Position numbers and translations under genes: made by a program. Shown here piece after piece: positions 28,901 through 42,200 of a stretch of 64,000 nucleotides of DNA (its first letter is position 1; every line of letters starts with the position of its first letter). Source of the DNA: Camarhynchus parvulus (taxonomy: Eukaryota; Chordata; Aves; Passeriformes; Thraupidae); assembly GCF_901933205.1 (NCBI RefSeq), contig NC_044573.1, positions 59,832,493 through 59,896,492 of the forward strand, read 5' to 3'. The notes under the pieces were generated by a model. It was not told where the DNA came from. It ran no database searches and saw only the letters and a program-made list of their open reading frames with translations.

Positions 28901-31900
28901 AACATTTGAGAAGGCTTATCAGCACTAGTCAGGAACTGGTCTTTTATACACAAATGTACATATTATACTGGAATTTCAGGTAGCATTATCATTATTGTAG
29001 GACAAGATATGTTGTGCTAGACTGTTTAATTAACTAAAATGTATATAAATATTTATAAGCTACATGTTCATAATTTTGAAAGTATCCAGTAGCATAAGCT
29101 GAGGCTATTTTTCTGCATTATCTGAAAGCGGGATGTATACCCTGTTTACTTGATACCATATTTGTATGCACAGCCAACTGTGAGTCTCCCAGTGCCTAAC
29201 TTCTACAGCTCCTTATGCCATCCCAAATCTGACTAAAGAGAGGTTAGCCTGAAGCTGGTTTTTGGTTTTGGTTTTTTTTGCACTTAACTGCCAGAAGGGG
29301 CCCATAAACTGTGTCTGTAACAATTTCTGCAGCAATGAACTTTTATGTGGAGAACATAGTCATATATAATTTTGTCCATTTGAAGGCTTAACTTATAATA
29401 TCACAAAGCTTTGGAATCTTGAGGGCTCCTTCTGTTAGGCTCAGCTGGCAGCATCTGGAGGTGGTGACACCTTTCCCTTTTCCCCAGCAAGGGACACTCA
29501 TGAGGATAAATTTGGCACGCTATGATGCAACACAAATGTAAGACAGCAGATTTTATCTAAACATCACCTCACTACTGTCTCCTTTCAGGACAAGTTCAGA
29601 GAAGAGGCTGATGATGCCTGGGATCTCCCTCTTCACTGGCAGAGCCTGTTAAAACTCTCTTCCTTGGGACAGTCATGAACCTGGTTTCCACGGTGACAGG
29701 GATGAACCTGACACTTCAGAGCACAGCTCAGGGAATCACAATTTCTGTTCACAGTCATGTACAATTTTTCTTTCTAATAATGCCAGCCTAAAAAAATCTG
29801 TAATTTAGAATCCTGAAGCAACAGCTTAGATGGATCCAAACCCCAGTAAATTTCTGGCATGCTTTTTGTCTCCCAGAAGCTGTAGTCCAAGAGAGAAAAC
29901 CTTTAGGAGCTGTAGGGAAGGGAAAATTGTGGAGATTCCTTTCCCACTAAATGTATCTTCATCTTTCAGCTTGAGAAAGAAAAATTAGTAGTGCTGGACC
30001 AAAGTGACCCATGTGAGGATATTTGTAAGACCTCATGAAATATGTGCATAGTCTGCTAGAACAAGTTGCACATCCTGTCCCCCAATCCCTGCAAATATAC
30101 ACTAAAATGCTTTCAGCAAATAGAATTAGCTAAGGCTTTTTTAAAAACTTGATAAAGCTAAAAGTGGTTATGGATCTTCTCTCACTGAATTTGAATCTAT
30201 TAATCTATTAATTAAATTTCAGACTTATAACAATTTCTTTAATTGCATGATGATTATCACTGTAGCAAAGTAGTAAAAAAACAAGACTGATGCAGGTGGA
30301 ACAGTCTTTCTGGGCAGATGATTAAAAGACAGGGCAATTTAAAAAAAATATGTCAGAGAATCTCACCTGGTTTTTCAACAAGCTCTTTTCTCAGGTAGTA
30401 GACTGACATCTCCAGGGATACCTTCAGTTTCATTTGATGTTATCATGATGTTACCTTGTTGAACTCATTCAGATGTCATTCCTGGATTTAATTAAAAGTT
30501 TTTGAATGTCACATAATGAAAGTGCAGAACAGATTATCTTGAGCACAGCTATTTTGAATATCAAGCTATGCAGCAATAACACCAGTTTGTGAGAATTCAA
30601 AGATCTGCCATAAACAGAAATTAACATTCAAAGAAAATGCAGTGTAATAAAATAGCAGCTTTAATCATGCATAAAATTGAGTTTCTTCCCTCGCTCGCAC
30701 AAAGGAAACCCAGAATAAAATGCTGTGAATGTTGAGAGAGTCAAATTGTATAGTGAGAAGGTTAAGTATAAAAATGTTGTTCAAAATTTCTGATTTAAAA
30801 GCTGTCATTTGGAAGGCTGGCTGTTCTCTTAGTGGTAGCATGCAAACAGCCCTGCAAAATCCTACCAGAATTTTCTGCTTGAATAATTGTGTTTGGATGA
30901 GCAAGTAGCATATCATTATCTGGATTCCTACACCATCTTCTTGGGAAGGTATAGGCGAATAGATTTTGCGCTGAGTGTCATAAATTCCCTGACAATTTTG
31001 CAAGGCTCTGTGTAAATTTTGAACCACAGAAGGAAGGAAAAGACAGGAAAGAAATATCTGCCGTGACTGGATTCCTTATGCCACAGTATATTTCAAAAAT
31101 TAAGTATAAATAATATGCATATGCTCAATTTTAGGTGTAGATATTGGATTTTTTGTGTGTTTGATTAAAAATGTGGTTTAAAAATTTAGAGTAATTGAGT
31201 ATATCAGGAAATTGTGAGAAGATAGACTCTACCTCACCTGTTCAGAATTTTACTGTCCCTGAGAGAGTTAGCTATACTAGTCTAATTTAGTGCTGTTCAC
31301 AGTTGAACTTCATGCTATTAATCATGGGAGTTGACTGATTGAATGCTCTCCTCTAGTATCTATGAAAACAAGGAGAACAACTTCTTATATGGTGACTGTT
31401 ACTGGCTATGTGCAGAGTCAGAATCACTTGGTTATTTTATGAACTTTTCGAATGGGACTGTGGGATATGATTGTTGTTGCTGTTCATTAGTTCAGAACAA
31501 AGGCAAGTAGATAAATTGCTAAAATCCAGTGTTCACTTCCCAATCTAGTTCATAAGTTTTCAGTGTAGGCAGCTATTTTTGTACAGGCGGAAAATGTAGT
31601 TAACGCTCTGTTTCAGGTCAGAAACTCATCTTGAAAATTTTATGGAAGATGAGTTTGCATGGATTGAAAACTGTTGGGTTACCTCTTCTCAGATTCACAG
31701 GATTAAAATGCAAAAATGCATATATTGATATGCAAGGCAAAGACAGAGTAAAAATTAACACTTAATTCATGATCTATTAGAGTAAGGAAGGAATTAGTAG
31801 TCAATAGAGAGTCCATTTTTGTATGATCATGATTCTGTTACCATGCAAGGTTCTTTCTCAATCAATAAATTACCTTTTTATAGAGTCTGATATTCAAGAT

Positions 31901-34900
31901 ATAAGAGAGCATTGCAGGACTACATTACTAAAAATGAGCATTCAAAATTAGTAAAGTAGGTGGTTTTGTATCTTAAATCATTTTAGAGCATTTTTTTCCC
32001 TTTTTAGAAATATACAGTAGTTAATTCCAGTCATCAAAATAATTGTATCTCTCCAATTTAGAGATTTTGTGTTAGGATGTTGTCATGGACCACATCAAAG
32101 GCTTACAATAGGCCAGATAGATGACATCTATAACTCTTCCCTTGCCCACTGATGTAGTCACTCCATTATAGAAGGTCGCTCAATTGGTTAGGCAAGATTT
32201 GTTCCTTGTGAATCTTTGGTTATTTGAGTTGTTTTGTTTGGCAAGATCAGCAGCTCAGCCTGCAGAAGAGCTACTTCAGAGAACTAAATCCTGGTTGTCT
32301 TCTAGAAGGTAGAGAAAGCGAATTCTCAGAGTAAGCAGAAGTTTACTTGCTGCTATAGTCCTTGTGCAATCAGCAGCCGGGAGATACTCACATGTGTACA
32401 TTTAACATGTAGACACAAGGTTTCTCTATTTTTCTCTCTGGTTATATATGGGTAAGATCAGACATGGTTATTACAACACACTTTGAGCTATCAAAGTTAA
32501 AACACAAGTAAAAGGAAATGCTTTCAAATTCATAAGTTTCATTAAATTATTCTGTGCTACATTCAATGACTTCCTCAAAATAATTATTGCATGCAATACA
32601 TACAGATTACAGTGTGATTTATATCTATGATTACTTTCATATAGTTCCCAAATGTAGAATTTAGTCTAAAGAATGCATATATTATCTGTTGCTGGAAATA
32701 TACATGTAATAATCCTGGCTTCATTTAAGTTCAAAGCAATTTTTCCATTGAATATGGCAAGACAGGTATCATTTTGCCAGTAGATTTTAGCATTTTGGGT
32801 ATAGTAGGCTCATCCATTGATTATACTCTTAGTGTATGACTATTCAATGACATTTTCCTCTACTAATTTAGGACTCTGTGGTGCATTTCTAGTGGGCACC
32901 AGCTTTATCTCATAAGCAGCCTTAAAGTTCATAGAATGAGTTACTGTCCCTTGCTTCAAAATCCTTAATGTAAGGAAACAAGAACAAATGGTCAAGCAGT
33001 AGATATCCTCCTGGCTTTCCACTGTTGCTTGAAAAACTTGACAGAGAGCTTCATTTTGAAATTACTGATTATCCAAACCAACTATTCCCTAGAGTGTATA
33101 TAGTAAAACACCTGTTCCTAAGTTAGCCAAATATGTAAACACCCTCAGTAACTTTCCCTTCAGATTTTCTGAGACGTGGATAGTTGTTTTCCTAAAGTAC
33201 TTTTCTGAATGAAACAGCTGTGTGTGTGGCCCTGCAATAATTTTAAACATGACTCTGAAAAGCACATATATTGCAACTTGCCCTATCAAGTTCTAGGGGT
33301 CCTGTCTTTCTCCAGGGAAGTGTGAAACAGGTCATTCTTTCCCCTCACTCTCTCATGACTAATACTCCTTTGAAAATACCGCTGTCCTGATCTAAGCTCA
33401 AAGCCTCTACTGTTGGATGTATTTTTGAGCCTTCAGGTTTTGAAGTGCATCTTCAGGTCAATCCCTATCATTCATATTTTGAAATCTCTCAGAGACTTTG
33501 TCTTAAAGCTCCATCCACACAACTAAATCTCTTGCTCCAGCCTTGTTATTTTGCAGATTGAGTAGTTCTTACCTTTGCTAGGTCAGAGCTGGCCAGCTGC
33601 ACTCACATTGTGCAATTCCAGACACAGCAAATATCCCATTCCTGCACACTCCCTCTTTACCCTTCCCATGTCCTTGCTGTTTCTCAGTACTCCATACAGC
33701 AAACATGACTTTTTTTTCCCCATTGGCACATAAAGCCATTTATATTTATCTTAGATTTGTCCTTTGACTCTACTGATTGGCCTTTTGTCTCTACTGCTTA
33801 TCAAATGTTCATTCACATTTGTCACATCCAGCCCAGCTAACACTGGACTGGGAGTTGATTCATTTTAAGCATTGAGAATGTTGAATACCTTAATCTTCCA
33901 GTTCTGCCTCAAAAGCCATGCCCCTCATTTCCTCTGTTAGACAACATCATACATGCATCTGACATTAATTCTAGCTAGTGTGTGTTGTACATGCACACAT
34001 CTCCTGCCTGATCCCTACTTTTATCCCTTGACACCTCAACAACACATATAATACAAACAAAAAATATAGTATTCATTCCTCACAGGTTATGTATGCAAGT
34101 GTGCATGCAGGCGTGTATTTACATACAGAAGGAAACATTTAGTATTTCTCAGCAGATAGAGTTCAAGCTGTAGGTGAGAGAGATGATTATAATGATGAAT
34201 TCTTATGATGATGATTAAGTTTTACGATTAAAGCACTGCCAGACCTCTCACTGTCTGTCTAGCTCTTGTGTGGGTGTCTGGAAGAGAGCACGTTCCTGAC
34301 TCAGAAGGTTTTTCTGAGGGCAAGTTGTTAGTACAGGTTCAGATACTACAGAGATGAAGGTTACAGAAATAAGTAATAAAGAGTAATTTTAAACAACAGC
34401 ATTATCCTTCCCTCAAAAGGTACTTGGGGTTCCTGCACATGGAATACAAATAGAAATAATCTGTGTAACATGGTTAAACCCAGAAAGTATTAGATACCAA
34501 GTATCCCTGATAATGACTACACTGGCCTTTTAAATTGAGTCGATTTTCAGGAGAGCAGTAGCCTTTCATATGACTTCACCTTGGTTTTTGTTCTGCTGCT
34601 TTTGGTGATCTGTTGAGAGGCATCCTAGTTTCAGACTAAGGGGCGCTTTCTGTGTAATGACATAAGTATGATGATGCCAACAGCTTGTAACTTATTCCAC
34701 ATGAAGATGCTGTGAGGGGAGAGGTCAAGTGGCATCAGCTGGATGCTGGGTGGAGTGTGAGAGAAGAAGGGCCGGAGGTAGAGCAAGCATGTGTACCCAT
34801 TCATGCCAGTGAGTAGGGGAAAGGGCACAGCCTTAGATAGCAGGAACTAGAGAGCTGGAAAGCCATTTTGCTATTCTACAAGTAAGCATCTCAAGCAATT

Positions 34901-36189
34901 TTACCCCTTGCTGAAACCTGTTTATATTTTTTATGTTTTTACCAGGCTGGAAAAGCTCCTGATCCTGATTCTTTTTACACCAGGCTATTATGCAAAGAGG
35001 TGCACTTCTTTAAACATTGCTAAGGCGGCTTCCTGATTGAGAATGTAAACCCTCCCCACCCCTCCGAATTGCTACAATTTTAAATTAAGCTCTCAGGCAA
35101 AGATATGGGAGCAGGCAATAACAGTTCTTTAATAGGGAAGAAATAAAAAGAATAAAATAAACAATACAGTCCACTGGAACAACACTGACAGAGTCAGAAC
35201 CCAACCTGACACCCTGTTGGTCAGGGTGCTAGTGGCAGTCCGATTGAAAATGTGGCTGCAGTCCTCTGAAGTATCAGGTGTGGTTCTGTTGGAGCAAGGG
35301 GGTTCTGTAGAGAAGGATGTAGTCTTCCTCTGAAGATCCAGGAGGAAAAGGCAGCTGCTGTTCCTCTGGGGAATCTCGTGGAGAAAAAAACTGAAACTGC
35401 AATTTCAGAATCTTGGAGTATATGGGGTAGCAGTGCTTGGCTCCTCCCTCTGGGCGGAGCATCTCACAATGGGATGTTATAGTTCTTATCAGTCATGCAC
35501 CGATATTCAATAGTCTGTTATCAGCGGAGGTCCCCTCCCGAGGAAGGTGTGAATGTGGTCACTCAAAGAGAGAGATAAGGCAAACTGCTCACTTGACAAG
35601 GTAATCAGCCATACAGATGGTAATGGAAAACATCTTGCATGCAATCTTCAACAAGACTGAATGGTTGTGCACTTACGTGTATATTCTATTTTTCTCTCTG
35701 CTGTAACCTGTAGCCTCAGCCCACTCAGGTGTGTTATGGACTGGCTTCATCTCACTGTAGAACAGTGGTTTGTGAGGTATCTTTCAGGGCCTATAAACAG
35801 AAATAAAACTACTGCTGGCTTTAAGCTTGGCTTTGTGGATGACCTTATTTAGAGAATCAAAATTCCCAGTAGAATGCAGATCTCAGACCAGATGCTGTGA
35901 GGTGAATTAATGTACGAAGGTGGACTGAAACTGCAAGGAGGACAGAAGTACTGCAGTTTAGGGTTCACATTGTGGCTTGGAAAAACGTGTTTTATTATTT
36001 GTGCATAAATGTTTTCTTACTATTCAGTGTTAAATATTCCACATTTAATATCTGAACAAAATAACATTAAATGAAATAATAGTGGTAAGTTGGTAGATTG
36101 TCTCTGCTTTGTCTTCTGCTTTTTAATACAGTAACTTATTTGGAAATCCAGGTACATAAACGCTTCTGCCTGTGCAGAGGGGTGTGTGT

Positions 36190-36239
<50 letters not shown>

Positions 36240-39200
36240 TACACACATGTATTTATTCAGCTGTATACATACACATATACTTGCTGTTGCAAGGAGGGCA
36301 ACAAAGACAGTGTGGCCTTGAGGGGAAGCTGCATGAAGAGCAGCTGAGGTCACTTGGTCTATTCAGCCTGGAGAAGAGGAGACTGAGGGAAGACTCCATT
36401 ACAGTTACAAGTTCCTTGTGAGGTGAAGCAGAGGGGCAGGCAGTGATCTCTTCTGTCTGGTGTCCAGTGACAGGATCTCTGAGGGAATGGCCTGAAGTTG
36501 TGTCAGGGGAGGGTTAGGTTGGGTATTAGTAAGAGGTTCTTCTCCCAGAGGATGGTTGGGCACTGGAATGGGCTCCCCAGGGAAGAGGTCACAGGACCAA
36601 GCCTGACAGAGCTCAAGTGTTAGTACAAAACCCTCAGGCACATGGTGTGACTTTTGGGGATGATTATGTGCAGGACCAAGAGTTGGACTTGATGATCCTT
36701 GTGGGTCCCATCTGACTATACTTATAGTATTGTTTTGTTTAATTTATGGTCTGTTTACATATATATGTGTAGATGTTTAAACACGATGCCTGTGTCTATA
36801 TTTTTACTACTTTATTTAGACACATACATATTTGAAAATTATCGCCAAAAATTATTTCCCTGTCTCTGGTACTTACACATTTAAATAACTTCTTTTTTTT
36901 ATTAATTTAGCAGCAGCAACAGAAGAACCTGAGGTGATTCCGGATCCTGCTAAACAAACAGATCGGGTGGTGAAAATAGCAGGAATAAGTGCTGGAATTC
37001 TGGTATTCATCCTACTTCTCCTTGTTGTCATATTGATAGTGAAAAAAAGGTAAGAAAATTATCTGTGCTGATTGGTCTTTTTTTTTTCCCTCCCTATCAA
37101 ACAATTTAAGGAGGATGTTTTTAGCAGGTCTTTAGGAAAAAAAAGTTTTGGGACTGGCAGGTCCTTTTGGTCCATTTTTGGATTAGTTTCTTGTGCTTTC
37201 TTTTGGTTTTGCTGTGATTCTTGGGATGTCTTTAAAGATAGGATTTCTTTATATTTAAGATTCCAATAACTATACATTTTCTCATATTTATTTCCAAGGA
37301 TTTTTAGGTTGGAGATAGAAGAATGTACAGATTGTTAAAGTGGGTGGAATTGAAATTCATGGTGCCTTTTTTGTTTTTTAAAGCAAAGAAAAAATAATAA
37401 TTTATTGCACATTTCATGTTTTAACCACTTAATGAATATTATTTTCTCTGTGTGGCTGTAATTAGTTATTTGTATGTTATTACCCAACTTGCAAAATAAT
37501 GTAATTTTATACCTCTATTTATGCTCTTGTAAACCTGGAGTTTTTTCTTAAAAGTCATAGCGCATCACTGTAAAATTATCTAGTGTGTCCTTAGTGCATG
37601 AAATTGTTTAAAAGTGTATTAATTTGAGTGAATTTAAATTTTTTTCAGTGCTTTCTTAGACAGTAAGCAATATCGCCATCTTCTGGCATTGTTCAATGCT
37701 ATCCCTGCATCCCAATCCTCCTACCTGTAGCAACTTGTGCTATCCTATTGCTTGGTCAGTGTTTCAAAGCCTAGCCTTCCCAGTAGTTGCAACTCTTTTA
37801 ACCTGGCATTAGAGTCCATACTATGTCCCTATAATTCCATAGCTATAGTATAGAAACTAATTCCTCTCTCTCTGTGCACCCCCTCCCTGGTGGTTCCCCT
37901 TCACGTGGCACAAGCTGATTTCTCTTGGATAGAACAAACCCTGTGCCTTCCCATGGTGTGTGCGTTGCGTTCCCTTGCCTTTTGCAGAAGCTATAATAAA
38001 CAGTATTTTTGTGATTGTTGCCGTATATTCCTCTGAAATGCAGCTTGCTGTTATTTTTATTGATTAAGATCATTCTATATGTTATCATTGCTGGTTTGCG
38101 TTAGATTTTTTTAATTTATTGCCTTTTTACAATTATCCCTGGAGATATATAACTTGGAGAAGAAACGTCTGCATTAGAAACATTAGGTATGCTTATAGTG
38201 TTCTGTGTTAGTTAGCTACATATGTGATTTTTCCCAAAAGTGCTTTTACTTTTCTCTGTTGTTTACCTCTGTGGCTGAGAATTTACACATATGCAAAAGG
38301 TCCAACTCATCATGTACAAAAAAGACATTCAGTCAGCCAGTTTGCTTTATTTACACAACTTTTGAAAAACAAAACTAAAATTGTTTTTCAGCTTTTAGGA
38401 GGAAATCTCTATATTGTAGCTTTGTAGCATGGTATGTGCTGGGAAGTATCATCTTAGTGAGTGTTACAGTGGTCCCCTTACATTTAATAGAAAATTCTCT
38501 GTGTGTTCACGTGTGTTTGTGTGTGAGAGAGGGACTGTCTAACACTACAGAGCGTCAGTCACTTCCAGATGTGATTGACTAGTTTTGCAAATAACAAACA
38601 AATCCATGTGCACATTTTTCCTATCATTTTTGCCTTTTCCATTCTGAGCCCTTTCAGGCTCAAATTTTCACAATTGAACTGTTTGACCAAAGTGAGTTAA
38701 TTATATCTGTGAAGTGATATTTTTAAGTTTCCCTTTTCCCCCCTTTCCCTCCTCAGAACCTGCAAAGGCAGTATCCTTTTAGAAATTATCATCATTTTAT
38801 AGCACATAATATTTCTAAACTCCTGTACTATTTTGTACTCTAAATAGGTGAGAAATTAACCTGCTTAATGAATCTTTAATGTTTGGCAATTTTCCATCAT
38901 GATAGTTTAATTGGTTGTCTGTTGCATATGTTGTAGGTGTGCCATTTTTCTCCCCCTCTGCCTTTAGTGAAAATGGGCACTTTTTTAATACCAGCTTTAG
39001 TCAAGGTCTCTTGAAAAACATAGAAAAACTGCGTTCCTGAGTTAATGAATCCATCTAGTAAATCAGGGCAATTCATATAATGAAGGCAGAAACAGCTGCA
39101 AAAACTCTGACACATTCACACATACAAAAACACACTTCACTTAGTTGTGGTGGGACTGAAAACTGATCCGTCTGAATCATCCTCTGTAGTGTACCTATTC

Positions 39201-42200
39201 AGTGATCCATTATGTAGTATCCCTTTTGGTACCCGAATTGACCACAGCTTATTAGATGGAAAAGTCAATAAAACAATGGTTTCTGCATTTTTATTAGTTT
39301 ATTAAGTCGTATGCACAGCCACCAGTATCTCAAATCACTGATTAAATGCAGCATTACATTTTATTGAAAAATAGAGTACTAAGCAGTTTTGTTTATGAGC
39401 TTGAGATGTTTTAGGCTTTGCCTGATCACTTTGTACAAATTGGTTTGAAGTTTTCCTGAATGAAGCTCTTAACAGCTTTTAAAGACTTCTACTGGAGTAA
39501 TCAAACCAGCTAAGAAAAGGGATACTGCATCTTTAACAAGCAATGCCATTTTTATTTTCGAAATCATTGTTGGACTATTTCCAAATGTCCGTCATTTCCT
39601 TCCATTTGTTTACCTTCCATATTTTTAATGCTTAGCATGACTACATCAGCATTTCCAATTGTAAGATTTTCAAATAGAAAGCATATGTTTGCATTCAGGA
39701 AATGTGTGGTGGATATGCCAGTACACACATATCTGCTGGAAGTGTGCAGTTTTCTTTAAAATGTGTGTACTCATATAGCTACACATAGTACGCATACAAA
39801 CGTATACGTATACAACTGTGTACTGATAAATACGTTAAAGTGAATGACAAGAAATTGTTTTCTGATTAAATGTACTTTTTAATGAAACCCTATTTTTTGT
39901 GACTGAGAAGTAAAAAGCATATCTACTGCACAAGATTTGTACACAGCTGTTCATTTGTCATGACATCTAGGCAGTAATCATTATATTATGCTAAACTGCA
40001 TGTTGAAATTACACAATCCATTTAATTTTCATAATTTTTGGCAATAAGTGAAATCTCGGCATGCAATTTTCTCAAGTGATCTTTCTAAAAAACAAATCAC
40101 TTTTATACGCTAGGGTTTTTTTAATTTTTGTTTTGTTTTGTTTTAATTGCATGGCAAAGTAAGGCTAGTTCGTGCATGAGCCAGTTGAAATGCTAACCAA
40201 AGAAACATGAATTTTTTCAACTTTTTTTTTAAACGCACATTTCTCTGCTTTATTGGATGTGACAGAGTCACGCTTTTCATTCACCATTGCTTCTCTTTTT
40301 CCACTGTCTGTGATTTGCTTGCCAGGAGGAGCTACTATTCTTACTCCTACTATCTGTAAGTAGAATACGGGTGACTTACTATTTTATGTGTTTTAAAGAT
40401 GCAGTATCCCTTTTTAAAAAAGAAAAACAGTCTCTATAATTTTTCCAAAGTTTTATTGATAGTTACTTTTCCTTGTTCTCAGGCTTGAAAAATTGCTTTT
40501 ATCATTGTTCCTGTTATTCTTACCCTGTTGTTTCTTTTTTTAAAGGGATATTGTATTTCTAACTGTATATTGAGACTTAGCTTTTTGCTACAGTTTTTTT
40601 CCATAACTATCATTTTACTTTATTATGATCATAATTTGATTTGCATTATGCTTCACAGCAACACATCACACTAAGGAAAAAAGATCTTTTCCCATTTCCT
40701 AGTTAGTGAATTGTGCCAGTAAATCACAAACTGTATGTTCTTAGAGTATCAGTTCAGGAGTGATCTTGTGTACCATTTTCCTATGCAGGTTGTAGGCGGC
40801 TGCCAAACGTTTATGGTCTGCCTCTTCTGAGTTTGAGGTGCTTTGCATACGCATCTTAAAGTTGGATCTTATTTTATGGCATTGGTTTGTATAAAAGTTC
40901 TGCTTCATTGAAGCAAAACTGGCTTTTTTGATTCTTACTGACCAAATGAGTTTTTTTGAGGACTCTTGACAAATTTGTCTGTGATTGAGCAAGCAGTTAC
41001 ACACTTCATTTTAAATAAATGCATAAAGTGCTTGACTTCAGAGGAGTTCTAAGGATGCACTCAATTGCTTTGATGAACTGGTGGTGTCTGATAATGATGC
41101 TCTTCCACATTTTTAAGCAGAATTAGTTTACTTCTTTAAACAAACTTAAAAATATATTTTTTTAAAAGGCTGGTTTAGCTAACTGCCATTCTCTGATTTA
41201 TTGTGACTAATTATAATTTCCTTGTTAAATAGCAATTGCTTCTACTCAAGATAATTAACCACACAGTTTCATCCAATGATAGAGCACCTTTCCCCTCCAA
41301 CCACTGTAACACCCACCTGAGGAGATTCATCCAATTGAATCCTTTAGCAGATAATGAGAATCATTTACGCTTTCTGTCAGCCTCAAGTTCTTTAACCTTA
41401 TGATTCGCTTAACTATCGTGAAGCATAGATTGCATGTGCCTACAGATGAGTGAGGGAAGGAAAAAAAAGGAAAGGAAAGGAAAAAGAAGTTGTCAAACCC
41501 CAAGGGAGCCCAGAGCTGTTGAACAATAAAGCTGTCCTCCCGTTTCCCAGCAGCTTCGGGTTGCAGTGCTACAACACAATAAGCCTTTTTAGGCGTTGAA
41601 GCAGAGCATAAGAATTAGAAAGTAGCTACTATAATAAAGTAATAACGTGAAAGCCTTAATAGCTGTTGATTTATTTAGCATGGCTAGCAGGTTTTGTTAC
41701 AAAGTGATGCTTCAAAGGAAAGCTTAATATCATTGAGAGATGAGATGTAATAGTCTTTTTGTTCTGTTCTGAGGTGACGTTAGAAAAAGGTGATCTTCAT
41801 TGTATAGAGACTGTTTGAAAGGCTTTGAAACTTAAAAAACTACTTTGAACTAGAAATACTAGTTTTGTGAAGCCTTTGATAGTATTGGGAACCAGTTATA
41901 AAGCTCAAGCAGTTTCATTCTTGAGAGTTCTTATGGTCTTCATTTGTTCAACCAGAGCATCACTTAAACTGGCTTCTCTTAAGTTGAAAGGAATGTGTGG
42001 AGTAAATGTATAAAATAAAGCATTGTAGGGGGGACATCCAACAGATTTTTTTATTTTTTGTGTAACAACTGATACAGAACCCCATCAAACAATAGTTTGA
42101 TTTAAAAAAAGATAAGTTTAGAGACCACCTTTGAGATTTTTTTTGTAGTAAGAATGTTACTGAGTAGTAGTTTTCCAACTATTCCAGCTGTAGATGAAGC

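Larger units (their letters stand above)
4895..36910 (+). other. PTPRK: PTPRK large intron (about 32 kb) between stalk and transmembrane exons
   Basis: The intron is bounded by GTAAGA and a TAG acceptor. It contains a palindromic repeat (9611), CR1 fragments (8519, 13365, 15386, 32070, 36290), an LTR (35034) and microsatellites (25876, 36191). Between these I checked the open frames and saw no protein family, no RNA gene and no in-phase optional exon that I can support. Short open frames here are up to about 120 codons and look like chance. Confidence 0.9.

Noticed and set aside
30665..31027. 120-codon minus-strand open frame in the large intron
   Set aside because: No recognisable motif, no splice or promoter context, and a length expected by chance in 64 kb.
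36020..36244. Minus-strand open frame with repeated YLSI
   Set aside because: It translates the GATA microsatellite.
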